Source: Pseudomonadota bacterium (GTDB taxonomy: Bacteria; Pseudomonadota; Gammaproteobacteria; Steroidobacterales; Woeseiaceae). From it: DNA of 7,729 bases. The stretch's first letter is position 1; every line of letters starts with the position of its first letter. Made by a program: the position numbers and the translations under genes. Below are positions 1 through 6,714 of the stretch, piece after piece. A model generated the notes under the pieces. The model saw only the letters and a program-made list of their open reading frames with translations, was not told where the DNA came from and did no database searches. The DNA is taken from contig JADFKA010000077.1 in assembly GCA_022565135.1 (NCBI GenBank), forward strand, positions 1 to 7,729, given 5' to 3'.

Positions 1-1
1 A

Positions 2-817
2 CGATTGCCTCCAGGCGCTGGGGCCAGCGTTCTCGGTTGGGTCACATTAGTGCTGGCAATTGTATTTGTTGGCGGCTTTGTTGTTTTGTACCGGCTAGGC
101 CTGAGCCAGATAAATCTCGCCCGGCAACAGCAGGACTTCGTCTCTGCCGTAAGCCACGAACTAAAGACGCCACTCACATCCATCCGCATGTACGGCGAAA
201 TGCTCAAAGAAGGATGGGCTGACGAAGACAAGCGACAGAGCTACTACAATTTCATACACGACGAGTCAGAGCGATTGTCGAGACTTATATCCAACGTTCT
301 ACAGCTGGCCCGGATAACGAGAAACGACCCGCAATTTGACTTAAAGTCGATAAAGGTCGGCGAGCTGATGAGCAATACCGAATCCAGGATCTCGAGCCAG
401 ATCAAATCTGCAGGGTTCGAGCTGCGGTTCAAAAGGTCCGATGACGTCGACGACGTCTCAATCATGATTGACGAGGATCATTTCACCCAGATCATCATCA
501 ATCTGGTGGATAACGCAATTAAGTTCTCAAAAAACGCAGAGGAAAAAATCGTAGAGGTTAGCAGTAAGCGCGGCGCTGACAATCGTATAATATTTTCAGT
601 CCGCGACTTTGGACCCGGAATCCCCAAAGATCAGATGAAGAAAATATTTCAACTCTTCTATCGATCGGAATCCGAACTTACGCGAGAAACTGTCGGCACC
701 GGCATCGGCTTGGCTATTGTGCACCAGCTTACTTTAGCGATGAATGGTAGTGTCGATTTGATCAACGTCGAGCCGGGAGCGGAGTTCAGGGTAATGTTCC
801 GCCCGGATCCGCGCTAG
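2..817 (+). CDS. Sensor histidine kinase, C-terminal part (5' end outside window)
   Basis: This is the cytoplasmic half of a two-component sensor kinase, which autophosphorylates on His and passes the phosphate to a response regulator. The reading frame is open to the left edge. The first possible start is a TTG at base 5, but the sensor region is missing, so I treat the gene as truncated by the window. Counting residues from base 5, a membrane segment lies at about 10-30. The HisKA H-box SHELKTPLTS carries phospho-acceptor His51. The HATPase domain shows the N-box (NLVDNAIKFS, Asn170), G1 box DFGPGI (201-206), F-box (F215-xx-FYR) and G2 box GTGIGLAI (231-238). All key residues are present, so the catalytic core looks intact. 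It ends 11 residues after the last beta strand, without a receiver domain. No response regulator gene follows, so the partner must lie upstream or elsewhere. The signal sensed cannot be told. Confidence 0.93.
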   Translation, partial: RLPPGAGASVLGWVTLVLAIVFVGGFVVLYRLGLSQINLARQQQDFVSAVSHELKTPLTSIRMYGEMLKEGWADEDKRQSYYNFIHDESERLSRLISNVLQLARITRNDPQFDLKSIKVGELMSNTESRISSQIKSAGFELRFKRSDDVDDVSIMIDEDHFTQIIINLVDNAIKFSKNAEEKIVEVSSKRGADNRIIFSVRDFGPGIPKDQMKKIFQLFYRSESELTRETVGTGIGLAIVHQLTLAMNGSVDLINVEPGAEFRVMFRPDPR

Positions 818-879
818 AGGGGATCTCTGATTTATTTTGGACACAAGATACAAGTTCATGAATCGATCAGAGGTTCCCT
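818..879 (+). repeat. Long imperfect inverted repeat (possible leader RNA hairpin)
   Basis: Bases 818-832 can pair with 865-879 without a bulge: 15 pairs, of which three are G-U in RNA, with a core CTCTGAT/ATCAGAG that pairs perfectly. The loop is about 32 bases. The left arm begins right after the histidine kinase stop codon and the right arm ends about 20 bases before the lipoprotein start. There is no T-run after the right arm, so it is not a standard intrinsic terminator. It could be a leader structure, an mRNA-processing site between two genes, or an operator with widely spaced half sites. Confidence 0.45.
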
Positions 880-898
880 GGTCTGGTACGCTGTGCGG

Positions 899-1300
899 AT
901 GAACCTTCGCTTTGTCGCAATTACGTTACTTGCAGTACTGCTGTCTGCTTGCCCGTCGCATGAAGGAACTTACTCCCCCAGCTGCATCGCTTACGCGGGC
1001 AGCAATATCACTCTCAATGATGGTCAGTTTGTCTGGGAAAAGTTCACGGATGCGCTCGTCGTGGATGACGAGGGCAATTTGGTTAATCAGTTCCCTGGCT
1101 ACCCGATGCGTGGCAGCTATCGCGTCGAAGGGCAGGCGGTTTACCTGGAGCCTGACACGGGTGGCTCTTTGCAACACATGTATCTCCATCGATACCGCAA
1201 CAATTACTATTTGTTAACTGCAGACGAATTTAAGCTTTGGGAGAAGACCGGCAACATTGCCGATTGCACGCTGCAACTCGTCCCCGAAACTGAGAGCTAA
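899..1300 (+). CDS. Small putative lipoprotein, function unknown
   Basis: This encodes about 133 residues beginning with Met-Asn-Leu-Arg, a hydrophobic stretch and the lipobox LLSAC. The predicted lipidated Cys is residue 18, so the protein should be exported by Sec, cleaved by signal peptidase II and anchored in the membrane. Residue 2 of the mature protein is Pro, not Asp, so outer-membrane sorting by Lol is likely. I chose ATG 899; an in-frame GTG two codons upstream (893) is also possible, and neither has a clear Shine-Dalgarno. The mature part is rich in Tyr, Gly and short alternating stretches, suggesting a small beta fold. It has two more Cys, one near each end, which could form a disulfide. 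I do not recognise the family. It lies 81 bases after a histidine kinase and 109 before a secreted protease, so an envelope role is plausible but not shown. Confidence 0.8.
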   Translation: MNLRFVAITLLAVLLSACPSHEGTYSPSCIAYAGSNITLNDGQFVWEKFTDALVVDDEGNLVNQFPGYPMRGSYRVEGQAVYLEPDTGGSLQHMYLHRYRNNYYLLTADEFKLWEKTGNIADCTLQLVPETES

Positions 1301-1320
1301 CGCACACTTTCATGTGTGCG
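1301..1320 (+). terminator. Perfect 7-bp hairpin after the lipoprotein gene
   Basis: CGCACAC and GTGTGCG flank a 6-base loop immediately after the lipoprotein stop codon. Outer bases (1296-1297 with 1324-1325) could extend the stem past two mismatches. No T-run follows, so it may be a weak terminator or a 3' stabilising stem rather than a strong intrinsic terminator. Confidence 0.4.
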
Positions 1321-1378
1321 GTTGCTAATAAGAGCCGAACACTTCCTTGTTGTAATCTGCACCGTTTGATTAGCTAGA

Positions 1379-1406
1379 AGCCTCTCCGCGAGTGTAATGA
1401 GGGGCT
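1379..1406 (+). promoter_or_regulatory. Hairpin occluding the protease ribosome binding site
   Basis: Bases 1379-1386 (AGCCTCTC) can pair with 1399-1406 (GAGGGGCT): eight pairs, one of them G-U, with a 12-base loop. The right arm contains the whole Shine-Dalgarno GAGGGG (1399-1404), which sits 5 bases before the GTG start at 1410. In the folded form the ribosome binding site would be fully paired. This is seen by base pairing only; regulation by it is inference. Confidence 0.4.
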
Positions 1407-1409
1407 ACA

Positions 1410-3404
1410 GTGAAAGCGTTCAAATGGCTGCCGCCAGTCGCAATATTGCTTGTTTCTTCGGCGGTATTTGCAGTCGATCCAGACGAAATCATCGTCTCGC
1501 ATTACGAGCCGTTACAACGGTTAAGCATTCGACTGGCAGGCATTGACGGCAATAATGCAATGCAGAAAAGTCAGCGAGCTGCAGCGGTCGCCCTTAGTTT
1601 CGATGCTCTGGGCAGAGCGTTCGACCTGCAACTCGAACCGAATCATCGTTTGCTGTCTGGCATGTTTGGCAATACGTTGACAGAGAGAATCGATGTTTAT
1701 CGTGGGCAACTGGCAGGTCAGCCTGGATCCTGGGCACGTATCGTTGTATTCGATGGAGTGCCGCGTGGGCTCATTTGGGATGGTGAGGAGATGTTCGCAA
1801 TAGAAGCCCCAGGGGATAGCTTGCTGCAAACAACCGTGCCAGTAATTTATCGTCTTGCTGACGCGCTGATCGCGCCTGGCACTATGAATTGCGGCAGTTC
1901 ACCGATGTTTGCCAGCGGGTCGGGCGCGTACGCCGAACTGACGGGGGAGCTTAGCGCGATAGCCGCACAAGGTCCTGGCGCTGTGTCTGAAATCACCATG
2001 GGCGTGATCGGCGATTTCGAATTCACAAGCGACATGGGTGGCGATGCGGACGCCGTTGCAGCGATCACGACCAGGCTCAATAATGTCGACGGAATTTTCA
2101 GCCAACAGGTTGGCGTACAAATAAGGGTTCAGACGATTGAGACGTTCAGCGATCCGGCGGCCGACCCGTTCACTAATACTGGCGACTCCAGCACGCTGCT
2201 CGAGGAAGTGTCGACATACCGTTCCAATACGCCGGCGCAGAACAGTCAAGGTCTGACGCACCTGTACACAGGCAGGAATCTGGACACGCCCACCGTTGGA
2301 ATTGCCTGGAGAGGGGCATTGTGCAGTAACTACTACGGCGCGGGACTCAGCGAAGGCAGGGTTGGTCCGACGTTTGACAGCCTGGTCGCTGCGCATGAAA
2401 TTGGGCACAACTTCAACGCAGAACATGATGGTGAGGCTGATTCATCGTGCGAATCGGAGCCGCAGACGTTCATCATGGCGCCGTCGATCAACAGCAATGA
2501 ACAATTTTCCGCCTGCAGTATCACTGTAATGGAGGCCGCGGCGGCCGCGGCTGCATGCGTCACGCTGCTGCCGACGGTGGACATGAGTATTGCACTGGAT
2601 GCGCAGTCAACAACGGTATTGCTAGGCGCAAGTACGATGCTCACGTATGACGCAGTCAACAACGGAACAGTGGACGCGACAAATGTCGTCGTCGATTTCA
2701 CGCTGCCGAGTACTCTGTCGCTGCAATCCATAACGGCATCGTCGGGCACCTGCAGCAGTGGCGCTGGAACCGCTAACTGTTCACTGGGAACCGTTCCTGG
2801 CATCAGTGTTCGCACGATAGACATCGCTGTCATGCCAGCATCTGTCGGCGTTGGTACCTTGAGCGCGACGGTTACGGCTGATGTTGACGAAAGACCTGGC
2901 AATAATCAGGAAGACCTGCAATTGACCGTCGACCCGGCGGTGGATTTGATCGTCAATACTCCCGTTGCGGCATCGACGCTGTTGGGTGAAACCACTTCAA
3001 TCAGCGCAGTTCTGGAAAACGCGTCGATACTGGAAGCAACGGGCGTTACATTGACTGTTTCACTTAGCGGTGGCTTGCGGGCCGATAGTGCAACTTGGTC
3101 GATAGGATCATGCACGGTTACGGCTCAGCAGGTCGATTGTCAGGCCACAAGCTTTGCTGCTCAGTCCAGCTCCATGCTCAACGTTGGTGTAACAGGCACC
3201 TCAACCGGGTCGAAGAACTACACTGTGGCGCTGTCCTCCGACGAGGCCGACGCCGATCCGGCTAACAACAGCGTAAATAGCACCGTGAAGATCACTTCGC
3301 CAAAGGATGAAGGGGGCGGAGCCACAGGACCAATGTTCCTTTACTTGCTCTTGATGATAACTGCACTGGTGCGAAGCCGATCGTACATGCGCCAGAGGAG
3401 CTAG
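1410..3404 (+). CDS. Secreted M12-type zinc metalloprotease with DUF11-like repeats and GlyGly-CTERM-like tail
   Basis: This is a 664-residue exported endopeptidase. The GTG start has a good Shine-Dalgarno (GAGGGG, 5-base spacing) and gives a clear signal peptide, probably cleaved after Ala21 (AVFA). Residues 22 to about 190 look like a propeptide with a single Cys161. The catalytic domain (about 193-386) carries HEIGHNFNAEHD: zinc ligands His329, His333 and His339, and catalytic Glu330. A Met-turn follows at Met356 (FIMAP). Its four Cys could form two disulfides. A run of seven Ala (376-382) closes the domain. Two beta-sandwich repeats follow (about 388-507 and 509-628), each with a Cys pair and ending near a P-x-NN motif, as in DUF11/CARDB-like domains. 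The tail has GGG (635-637), a hydrophobic stretch (642-654) and an Arg-rich end, the layout of a GlyGly-CTERM sorting signal. No dedicated processing protease is in the window. The natural substrate is unknown. Confidence 0.9.
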   Translation: MKAFKWLPPVAILLVSSAVFAVDPDEIIVSHYEPLQRLSIRLAGIDGNNAMQKSQRAAAVALSFDALGRAFDLQLEPNHRLLSGMFGNTLTERIDVYRGQLAGQPGSWARIVVFDGVPRGLIWDGEEMFAIEAPGDSLLQTTVPVIYRLADALIAPGTMNCGSSPMFASGSGAYAELTGELSAIAAQGPGAVSEITMGVIGDFEFTSDMGGDADAVAAITTRLNNVDGIFSQQVGVQIRVQTIETFSDPAADPFTNTGDSSTLLEEVSTYRSNTPAQNSQGLTHLYTGRNLDTPTVGIAWRGALCSNYYGAGLSEGRVGPTFDSLVAAHEIGHNFNAEHDGEADSSCESEPQTFIMAPSINSNEQFSACSITVMEAAAAAAACVTLLPTVDMSIALDAQSTTVLLGASTMLTYDAVNNGTVDATNVVVDFTLPSTLSLQSITASSGTCSSGAGTANCSLGTVPGISVRTIDIAVMPASVGVGTLSATVTADVDERPGNNQEDLQLTVDPAVDLIVNTPVAASTLLGETTSISAVLENASILEATGVTLTVSLSGGLRADSATWSIGSCTVTAQQVDCQATSFAAQSSSMLNVGVTGTSTGSKNYTVALSSDEADADPANNSVNSTVKITSPKDEGGGATGPMFLYLLLMITALVRSRSYMRQRS

Positions 3405-3419
3405 TCTTGTCTCGCTTAC

Positions 3420-4622
3420 TCAGGCGTCGATTGGGGCCGGTATCTGGTTACGACGTTCGAGCGAGACCAGCGGTCCGCTACTGAGTTTCACGTCAATACG
3501 CTTGCCGTTTATCCGGATCCACGCATCAGTGAGATCAGCGTGTTCTGCTCGGATTGATGCGTTGCCAATCATCTTGTTCAGTCCCCACGACCAACTCGAA
3601 CAATTAACAATACCGATCGAAATATTCTTGTCGTTCGAGATGGAAAAGATTTCGGTGCCGTCGTCGGGCTGATTTTTCTCGTCAATCGAAAAACTTCGCA
3701 GCGTATAGCTATAGCCGTTCTTCTTTTGCTCCAGGAGAGCATCCCGGCCGATAAAATCAGCGGCGTCCAGGTTGACGAGCCAACCCAGACCGAGTTCGTA
3801 AGGCGATCGTTCAAAGCCGGGTCGTGGTTCCAGTTCCGTGGCACAGTCCCAACCGGTAACAATGAATCCGCCCTCGAGCCGGCAGGCTTGCAAAGCACTC
3901 AGACCGTAACCCGGTAGTGCAAGATCCATTGACAGCCGCACAGACTCGATGCTCTGCATGAACGCGTCAGCCAGTTCGGGTTTCATCCAGCACTCGTAGC
4001 CGAGGTCGGCAGTAAAGCCCATGCGAGAAATTCTTATCGTGCGGCCGGAGAGTTCGTAGTCACGCACCGCGAACGGCGCAATTTTTTCGATGTCTTCGAA
4101 ACCCATGTTGCGTAACACCGACGCAGATCGCGGGCCTTGTATCGCCATCCCCGCCCAGGAATCGGTGCATTCGGTAAATGACACATGGTGGAGATCAAAT
4201 TGGTGACACAGGGATTCAAAATACGGCGAGTGGTCGATGTCAGACGGCATCAACAGATAATCATCTTCGGCATACTTGTAGAGGATGGCATCATCTTTGA
4301 GGTTGCCAGCCGTATCGCAGAATACGGCGTACGTCGCCCGCATTGAGGGTAAGCTGCTGATTGGCCGAGTCAATAAACGATCGAAAAACTTTCCGGCACC
4401 GACCCCACCAACGTGAATTTTACGAATGGGTGATACATCAAATATCGCGCAACTATTGCGAATCGAAGAGTATTCGGTTTCTGCATCGCCATAGTCGTGT
4501 GGCAATAAAAAGTCGTTCCAGTTGATGTAGTGCACATCTTCAATCGATTCGGCGATGAAGCTCTGCAAGTCTGTTTGTTCTCGACGATGCAGGAAGTCGA
4601 AGAATATGCTTTTTTTCAACAT
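3420..4622 (-). CDS. Aminomethyltransferase-family protein (GcvT-like, folate-dependent), substrate unknown
   Basis: This 400-residue cytoplasmic protein resembles glycine-cleavage T protein and related tetrahydrofolate-dependent demethylases over its whole length. Landmarks are the IFDVS motif (60-64), the acidic pair in GNLKDDAILY (Asp110-Asp111) matching the Asp of T proteins needed for catalysis, AIQGP (160-164), GYE (208-210), CRLEGGF (247-253) and LGLGWLVNLD followed by FIGRDALL (277-297), which leads into the C-terminal barrel. It departs from true GcvT: the usual SHM after FDV is SPI, and TGEAGYE is TADLGYE. No gcvH or gcvP is nearby, so a role in glycine cleavage is unlikely. I read it as a paralogue that moves a one-carbon unit from an unknown N-, O- or S-methyl compound to folate. 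The start lacks an obvious ribosome binding site, so the first 20-30 residues are less certain. It converges on the protease gene (15-base gap) and diverges from the GFA gene. Confidence 0.87.
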   Translation of the reverse strand: MLKKSIFFDFLHRREQTDLQSFIAESIEDVHYINWNDFLLPHDYGDAETEYSSIRNSCAIFDVSPIRKIHVGGVGAGKFFDRLLTRPISSLPSMRATYAVFCDTAGNLKDDAILYKYAEDDYLLMPSDIDHSPYFESLCHQFDLHHVSFTECTDSWAGMAIQGPRSASVLRNMGFEDIEKIAPFAVRDYELSGRTIRISRMGFTADLGYECWMKPELADAFMQSIESVRLSMDLALPGYGLSALQACRLEGGFIVTGWDCATELEPRPGFERSPYELGLGWLVNLDAADFIGRDALLEQKKNGYSYTLRSFSIDEKNQPDDGTEIFSISNDKNISIGIVNCSSWSWGLNKMIGNASIRAEHADLTDAWIRINGKRIDVKLSSGPLVSLERRNQIPAPIDA

Positions 4623-4697
4623 GCGATACCAATCCGGGTCAAATCGTGTTCATAATGCCAGAGATTCGGGGCAACAGCTGATTGGCGGGAGAGCGAC
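4623..4697. promoter_or_regulatory. Divergent intergenic region (GcvT-like / GFA)
   Basis: These 75 bases separate two divergent start codons, so promoters for both genes probably lie here or reach into the coding ends. There is an AT-rich patch near 4650-4655 (CATAAT on the plus strand, CATTAT on the minus) that could serve as a -10 element either way, but no matching -35 box is convincing. I see no clear operator dyad. The plus-strand gene has GGAG at 4688-4691, 6 bases before its ATG. The minus-strand gene has no visible Shine-Dalgarno. Confidence 0.35.
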
Positions 4698-5099
4698 ATG
4701 ATTACAGGAGGATGCGAGTGCGGATTGGTGAAGTACGAGGTAGCTGGCGACCTTGTGGATTTCTGCCATTGTCACTGTTCGATTTGCAGACGGCTTCACG
4801 GCGCTGCATTCGTGACCTGGGGCGGTGTTTCTCGCGCCGATCTGAGCTACATATCAGGAGCGGCGAATCTGAAGAGCTACTCCTTCTCGAACAAGGCCGA
4901 CAGTATTTTCTGTGACACCTGTGGTTCGAGAATCCTGGTCGATTTCAAGCCGGAATCCGACATGCTTTACATCACGCTGGGCGGTGTCGATGGAGACTTC
5001 GTCTGTCCGCCAGGCTTTCACCAGTTTGTCGGATCGAAAGCGCCCTGGTTTGAAATCACTGACGATCTGCCTCAGCACTTTGCCTGGCCTGACGAGTGA
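4698..5099 (+). CDS. GFA/CENP-V-domain zinc-binding protein
   Basis: This 133-residue protein has the full cysteine pattern of the GFA family (glutathione-dependent formaldehyde-activating enzyme, Mss4-like fold). CEC (Cys6, Cys8) and CDTC (Cys72, Cys75) form the structural zinc site; CHCSIC (Cys25, Cys27, Cys30) forms the second site, followed by RR. The length is typical for a single-domain member. The ATG has GGAG upstream with 6-base spacing. The founding member was proposed to speed formation of S-hydroxymethylglutathione from formaldehyde, but that activity is disputed and most members have no known function, so the product name should stay at domain level. It diverges from a GcvT-like gene and lies 59 bases before the FAD oxidoreductase, with which it may be cotranscribed. 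Both neighbours could in principle generate formaldehyde or one-carbon units. Confidence 0.9.
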   Translation: MITGGCECGLVKYEVAGDLVDFCHCHCSICRRLHGAAFVTWGGVSRADLSYISGAANLKSYSFSNKADSIFCDTCGSRILVDFKPESDMLYITLGGVDGDFVCPPGFHQFVGSKAPWFEITDDLPQHFAWPDE

Positions 5100-5158
5100 T
5101 AAGCGATCAGGCCTGAGAGCATCTCGCCAGTGCGGGTTTCCGGCCAGTTCACCGAACC

Positions 5159-6691
5159 ATGAAAAAACCTGACATCCTGATCGTCGGCGCCGGCATCAAT
5201 GGGCTGGTTGCTGCTAATTACCTGCAACGGTCCGGATGTAGTGTGACGATGGTTGAACGTGCGGAGCGGGTCGGTGGCGCTTGTGTCTCTGCTGTCGCGA
5301 CTGTTGATGGCCTGACTCAGCATTATGCACTGGGCGCTTCAGTTCTCGGCCTTATGCAGGACTTCGTATTCGAGGAGACCGGACTGTCGAGCCGTTTGCA
5401 AACATTCGTTCCGCAACACCCCAAGTTTGTGCATTTCCCCGGTGATGATGAGCCGGCCTGGATCTACCGTAACCCTGCAGAACTTGATCGCGAACTGGCG
5501 AATAAATGGGGCGAGAAGGGCGATGTTGAGGCTTTTCGCGCCGACGAAGCAAGAGTTGTCAGCTTCTTACAGGATGGCTATATCAACGCGACACCACCGT
5601 CAATTGTTGACGCGAAACGCGTTCTCGGCGATACGCTGACAGATCTGTGGATATCAGGTACGGCGAAGACTCTGATTGATCACTATTTTACGAGCGAGCG
5701 CAGCAAGATGTTCCTGGCGATGACCGTGACCGAAAGCGGTCCGGTCTCGTTGAGCGACCCGTACTCTGCATTCACCCTGCCGTTAATGGATTCAGGTTCC
5801 ATTTTTGGTGGCTACTATGGCTTTATCAAAGGCGGCATCTGGCACATCACCGAGGAACTCGGCAAGATAAATGCTGAACTCGGTGTTCAGATCCACCTGT
5901 CCAGCAAACTCGTTGATGTCGATACTGTCAAGGGCAGCGCATTCTACGAATGGCAGGGCAGCGCACAAAAGCTGGACTTTGACTATTTGATCATGGGTAC
6001 CGATCCTTTGACGGCGACCCGCTTGGTTGGCAACCCGGAGCAGATCGAGAAAACCGAAGGACAACGATTTCGCGGCAGCAGTGGCAAGCTGAATCTTATG
6101 TTCAGGCGACCAGTGCGCTGGAAATATGGATCTGGCGCCAGCGATTCCGATGCAGCATTTCGATTCATATTTTCAGTTGCCAATATTGACGAGTATGAAT
6201 CTGCGACGCTCAAGGTTCTGGATACGAGTATCGACTACGTGCCTGGGTACATGCAGATTTACTGTGAGGGTGCGGCAATGCGCCAAATCAATCACAGCGA
6301 ACCATTTGATCGGCTGTCGGTTTTTTTCAAGAATCTGTCACTGGGCGTAAGTGGCGATGAGTTACCCGATGTGGAAAGGCAAGTTAAGGAAAAATTATTT
6401 GAACACATAGAGAATCCGGAAGACTGTGTGTGGACGCGTTTACTGACGCCCAGAGACTTGCAGCAACTGTTTCATTTTCCGGGCGGCAACCTTGATCACA
6501 CGATGCTGACTGGTGGCCAGACATTCTTTGACCGAACCTATGCCGACGATCCCGCAACGAACTTTTATCGCTTCGGGAGCCTGGAAAACGTTTATCTGTG
6601 CGGATCCGGCACCTATCCCTGTGGGTCAGTCACGGGCACGCCCGGTTACATGTGCAGCCGACAATTGTTACGTCACGCTGGTCTCCTGTAG
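5159..6691 (+). CDS. FAD-dependent oxidoreductase (phytoene desaturase / PYROXD2-like amine oxidase superfamily)
   Basis: This 510-residue flavoprotein has a normal length for the CrtI/PYROXD2 branch. The N-terminus has the Rossmann dinucleotide motif GAGING (10-15), the acidic end of strand 2 (Glu33) and the following RVGG (37-40). The C-terminal FAD motif reads LCGSGTYPCGSVTGTPGY (480-497), corresponding to the usual GAGTHPGGGVxGxPG. A central GGIW segment aligns with the GGMG region of relatives. No transmembrane segment or signal is evident. The ATG at 5159 is the only sensible start because the FAD motif begins at residue 5 and no in-frame alternative lies close upstream; no Shine-Dalgarno is visible, so translation may depend on the GFA gene upstream. 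It probably oxidises a C-N or C-C bond of a small molecule; the substrate is unknown. I see no carotenoid biosynthesis neighbours, so I would not call it a phytoene desaturase. It converges on the PLP enzyme gene. Confidence 0.88.
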   Translation: MKKPDILIVGAGINGLVAANYLQRSGCSVTMVERAERVGGACVSAVATVDGLTQHYALGASVLGLMQDFVFEETGLSSRLQTFVPQHPKFVHFPGDDEPAWIYRNPAELDRELANKWGEKGDVEAFRADEARVVSFLQDGYINATPPSIVDAKRVLGDTLTDLWISGTAKTLIDHYFTSERSKMFLAMTVTESGPVSLSDPYSAFTLPLMDSGSIFGGYYGFIKGGIWHITEELGKINAELGVQIHLSSKLVDVDTVKGSAFYEWQGSAQKLDFDYLIMGTDPLTATRLVGNPEQIEKTEGQRFRGSSGKLNLMFRRPVRWKYGSGASDSDAAFRFIFSVANIDEYESATLKVLDTSIDYVPGYMQIYCEGAAMRQINHSEPFDRLSVFFKNLSLGVSGDELPDVERQVKEKLFEHIENPEDCVWTRLLTPRDLQQLFHFPGGNLDHTMLTGGQTFFDRTYADDPATNFYRFGSLENVYLCGSGTYPCGSVTGTPGYMCSRQLLRHAGLL

Positions 6692-6696
6692 AAATT

Positions 6697-6711
6697 GTCG
6701 GCGACGCCGAC
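6697..6711. terminator. Short perfect hairpin between convergent genes
   Basis: GTCGGC and GCCGAC flank a 3-base loop in the 23-base gap between the stop codons of the FAD oxidoreductase and the PLP enzyme. A-rich bases precede it and a short T-containing stretch follows, so it could end transcription from both sides, but the T-run is poor. Confidence 0.45.
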
Positions 6712-6714
6712 GTT

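Noticed and set aside
5..817. Complete small histidine kinase starting at TTG 5
   Set aside because: The frame is open to the window edge and a kinase with only one membrane segment and no sensor region right at the boundary is best explained as truncated by the window.
1321..1378. Sigma-70 promoter for the protease (TTGTTG near 1347)
   Set aside because: No acceptable -10 box lies 16-18 bases downstream; the best candidates match the consensus at only two or three positions.
1899..2426. 175-codon open frame on the minus strand
   Set aside because: It is antisense to the propeptide and catalytic region of the protease, Arg/Cys-rich, and has no recognisable domain.
2333..2902. 189-codon open frame on the minus strand inside the protease gene
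   Set aside because: It is fully antisense to a gene with signal peptide, catalytic motif and repeats; its Ala/Ser/Thr/Val-rich translation is what the reverse of that coding sequence would give, and no family motif is visible.
5159..6691. Phytoene desaturase (crtI) for carotenoid synthesis
   Set aside because: The FAD motifs only define the superfamily, and no crtB, crtE or other carotenoid gene is adjacent.
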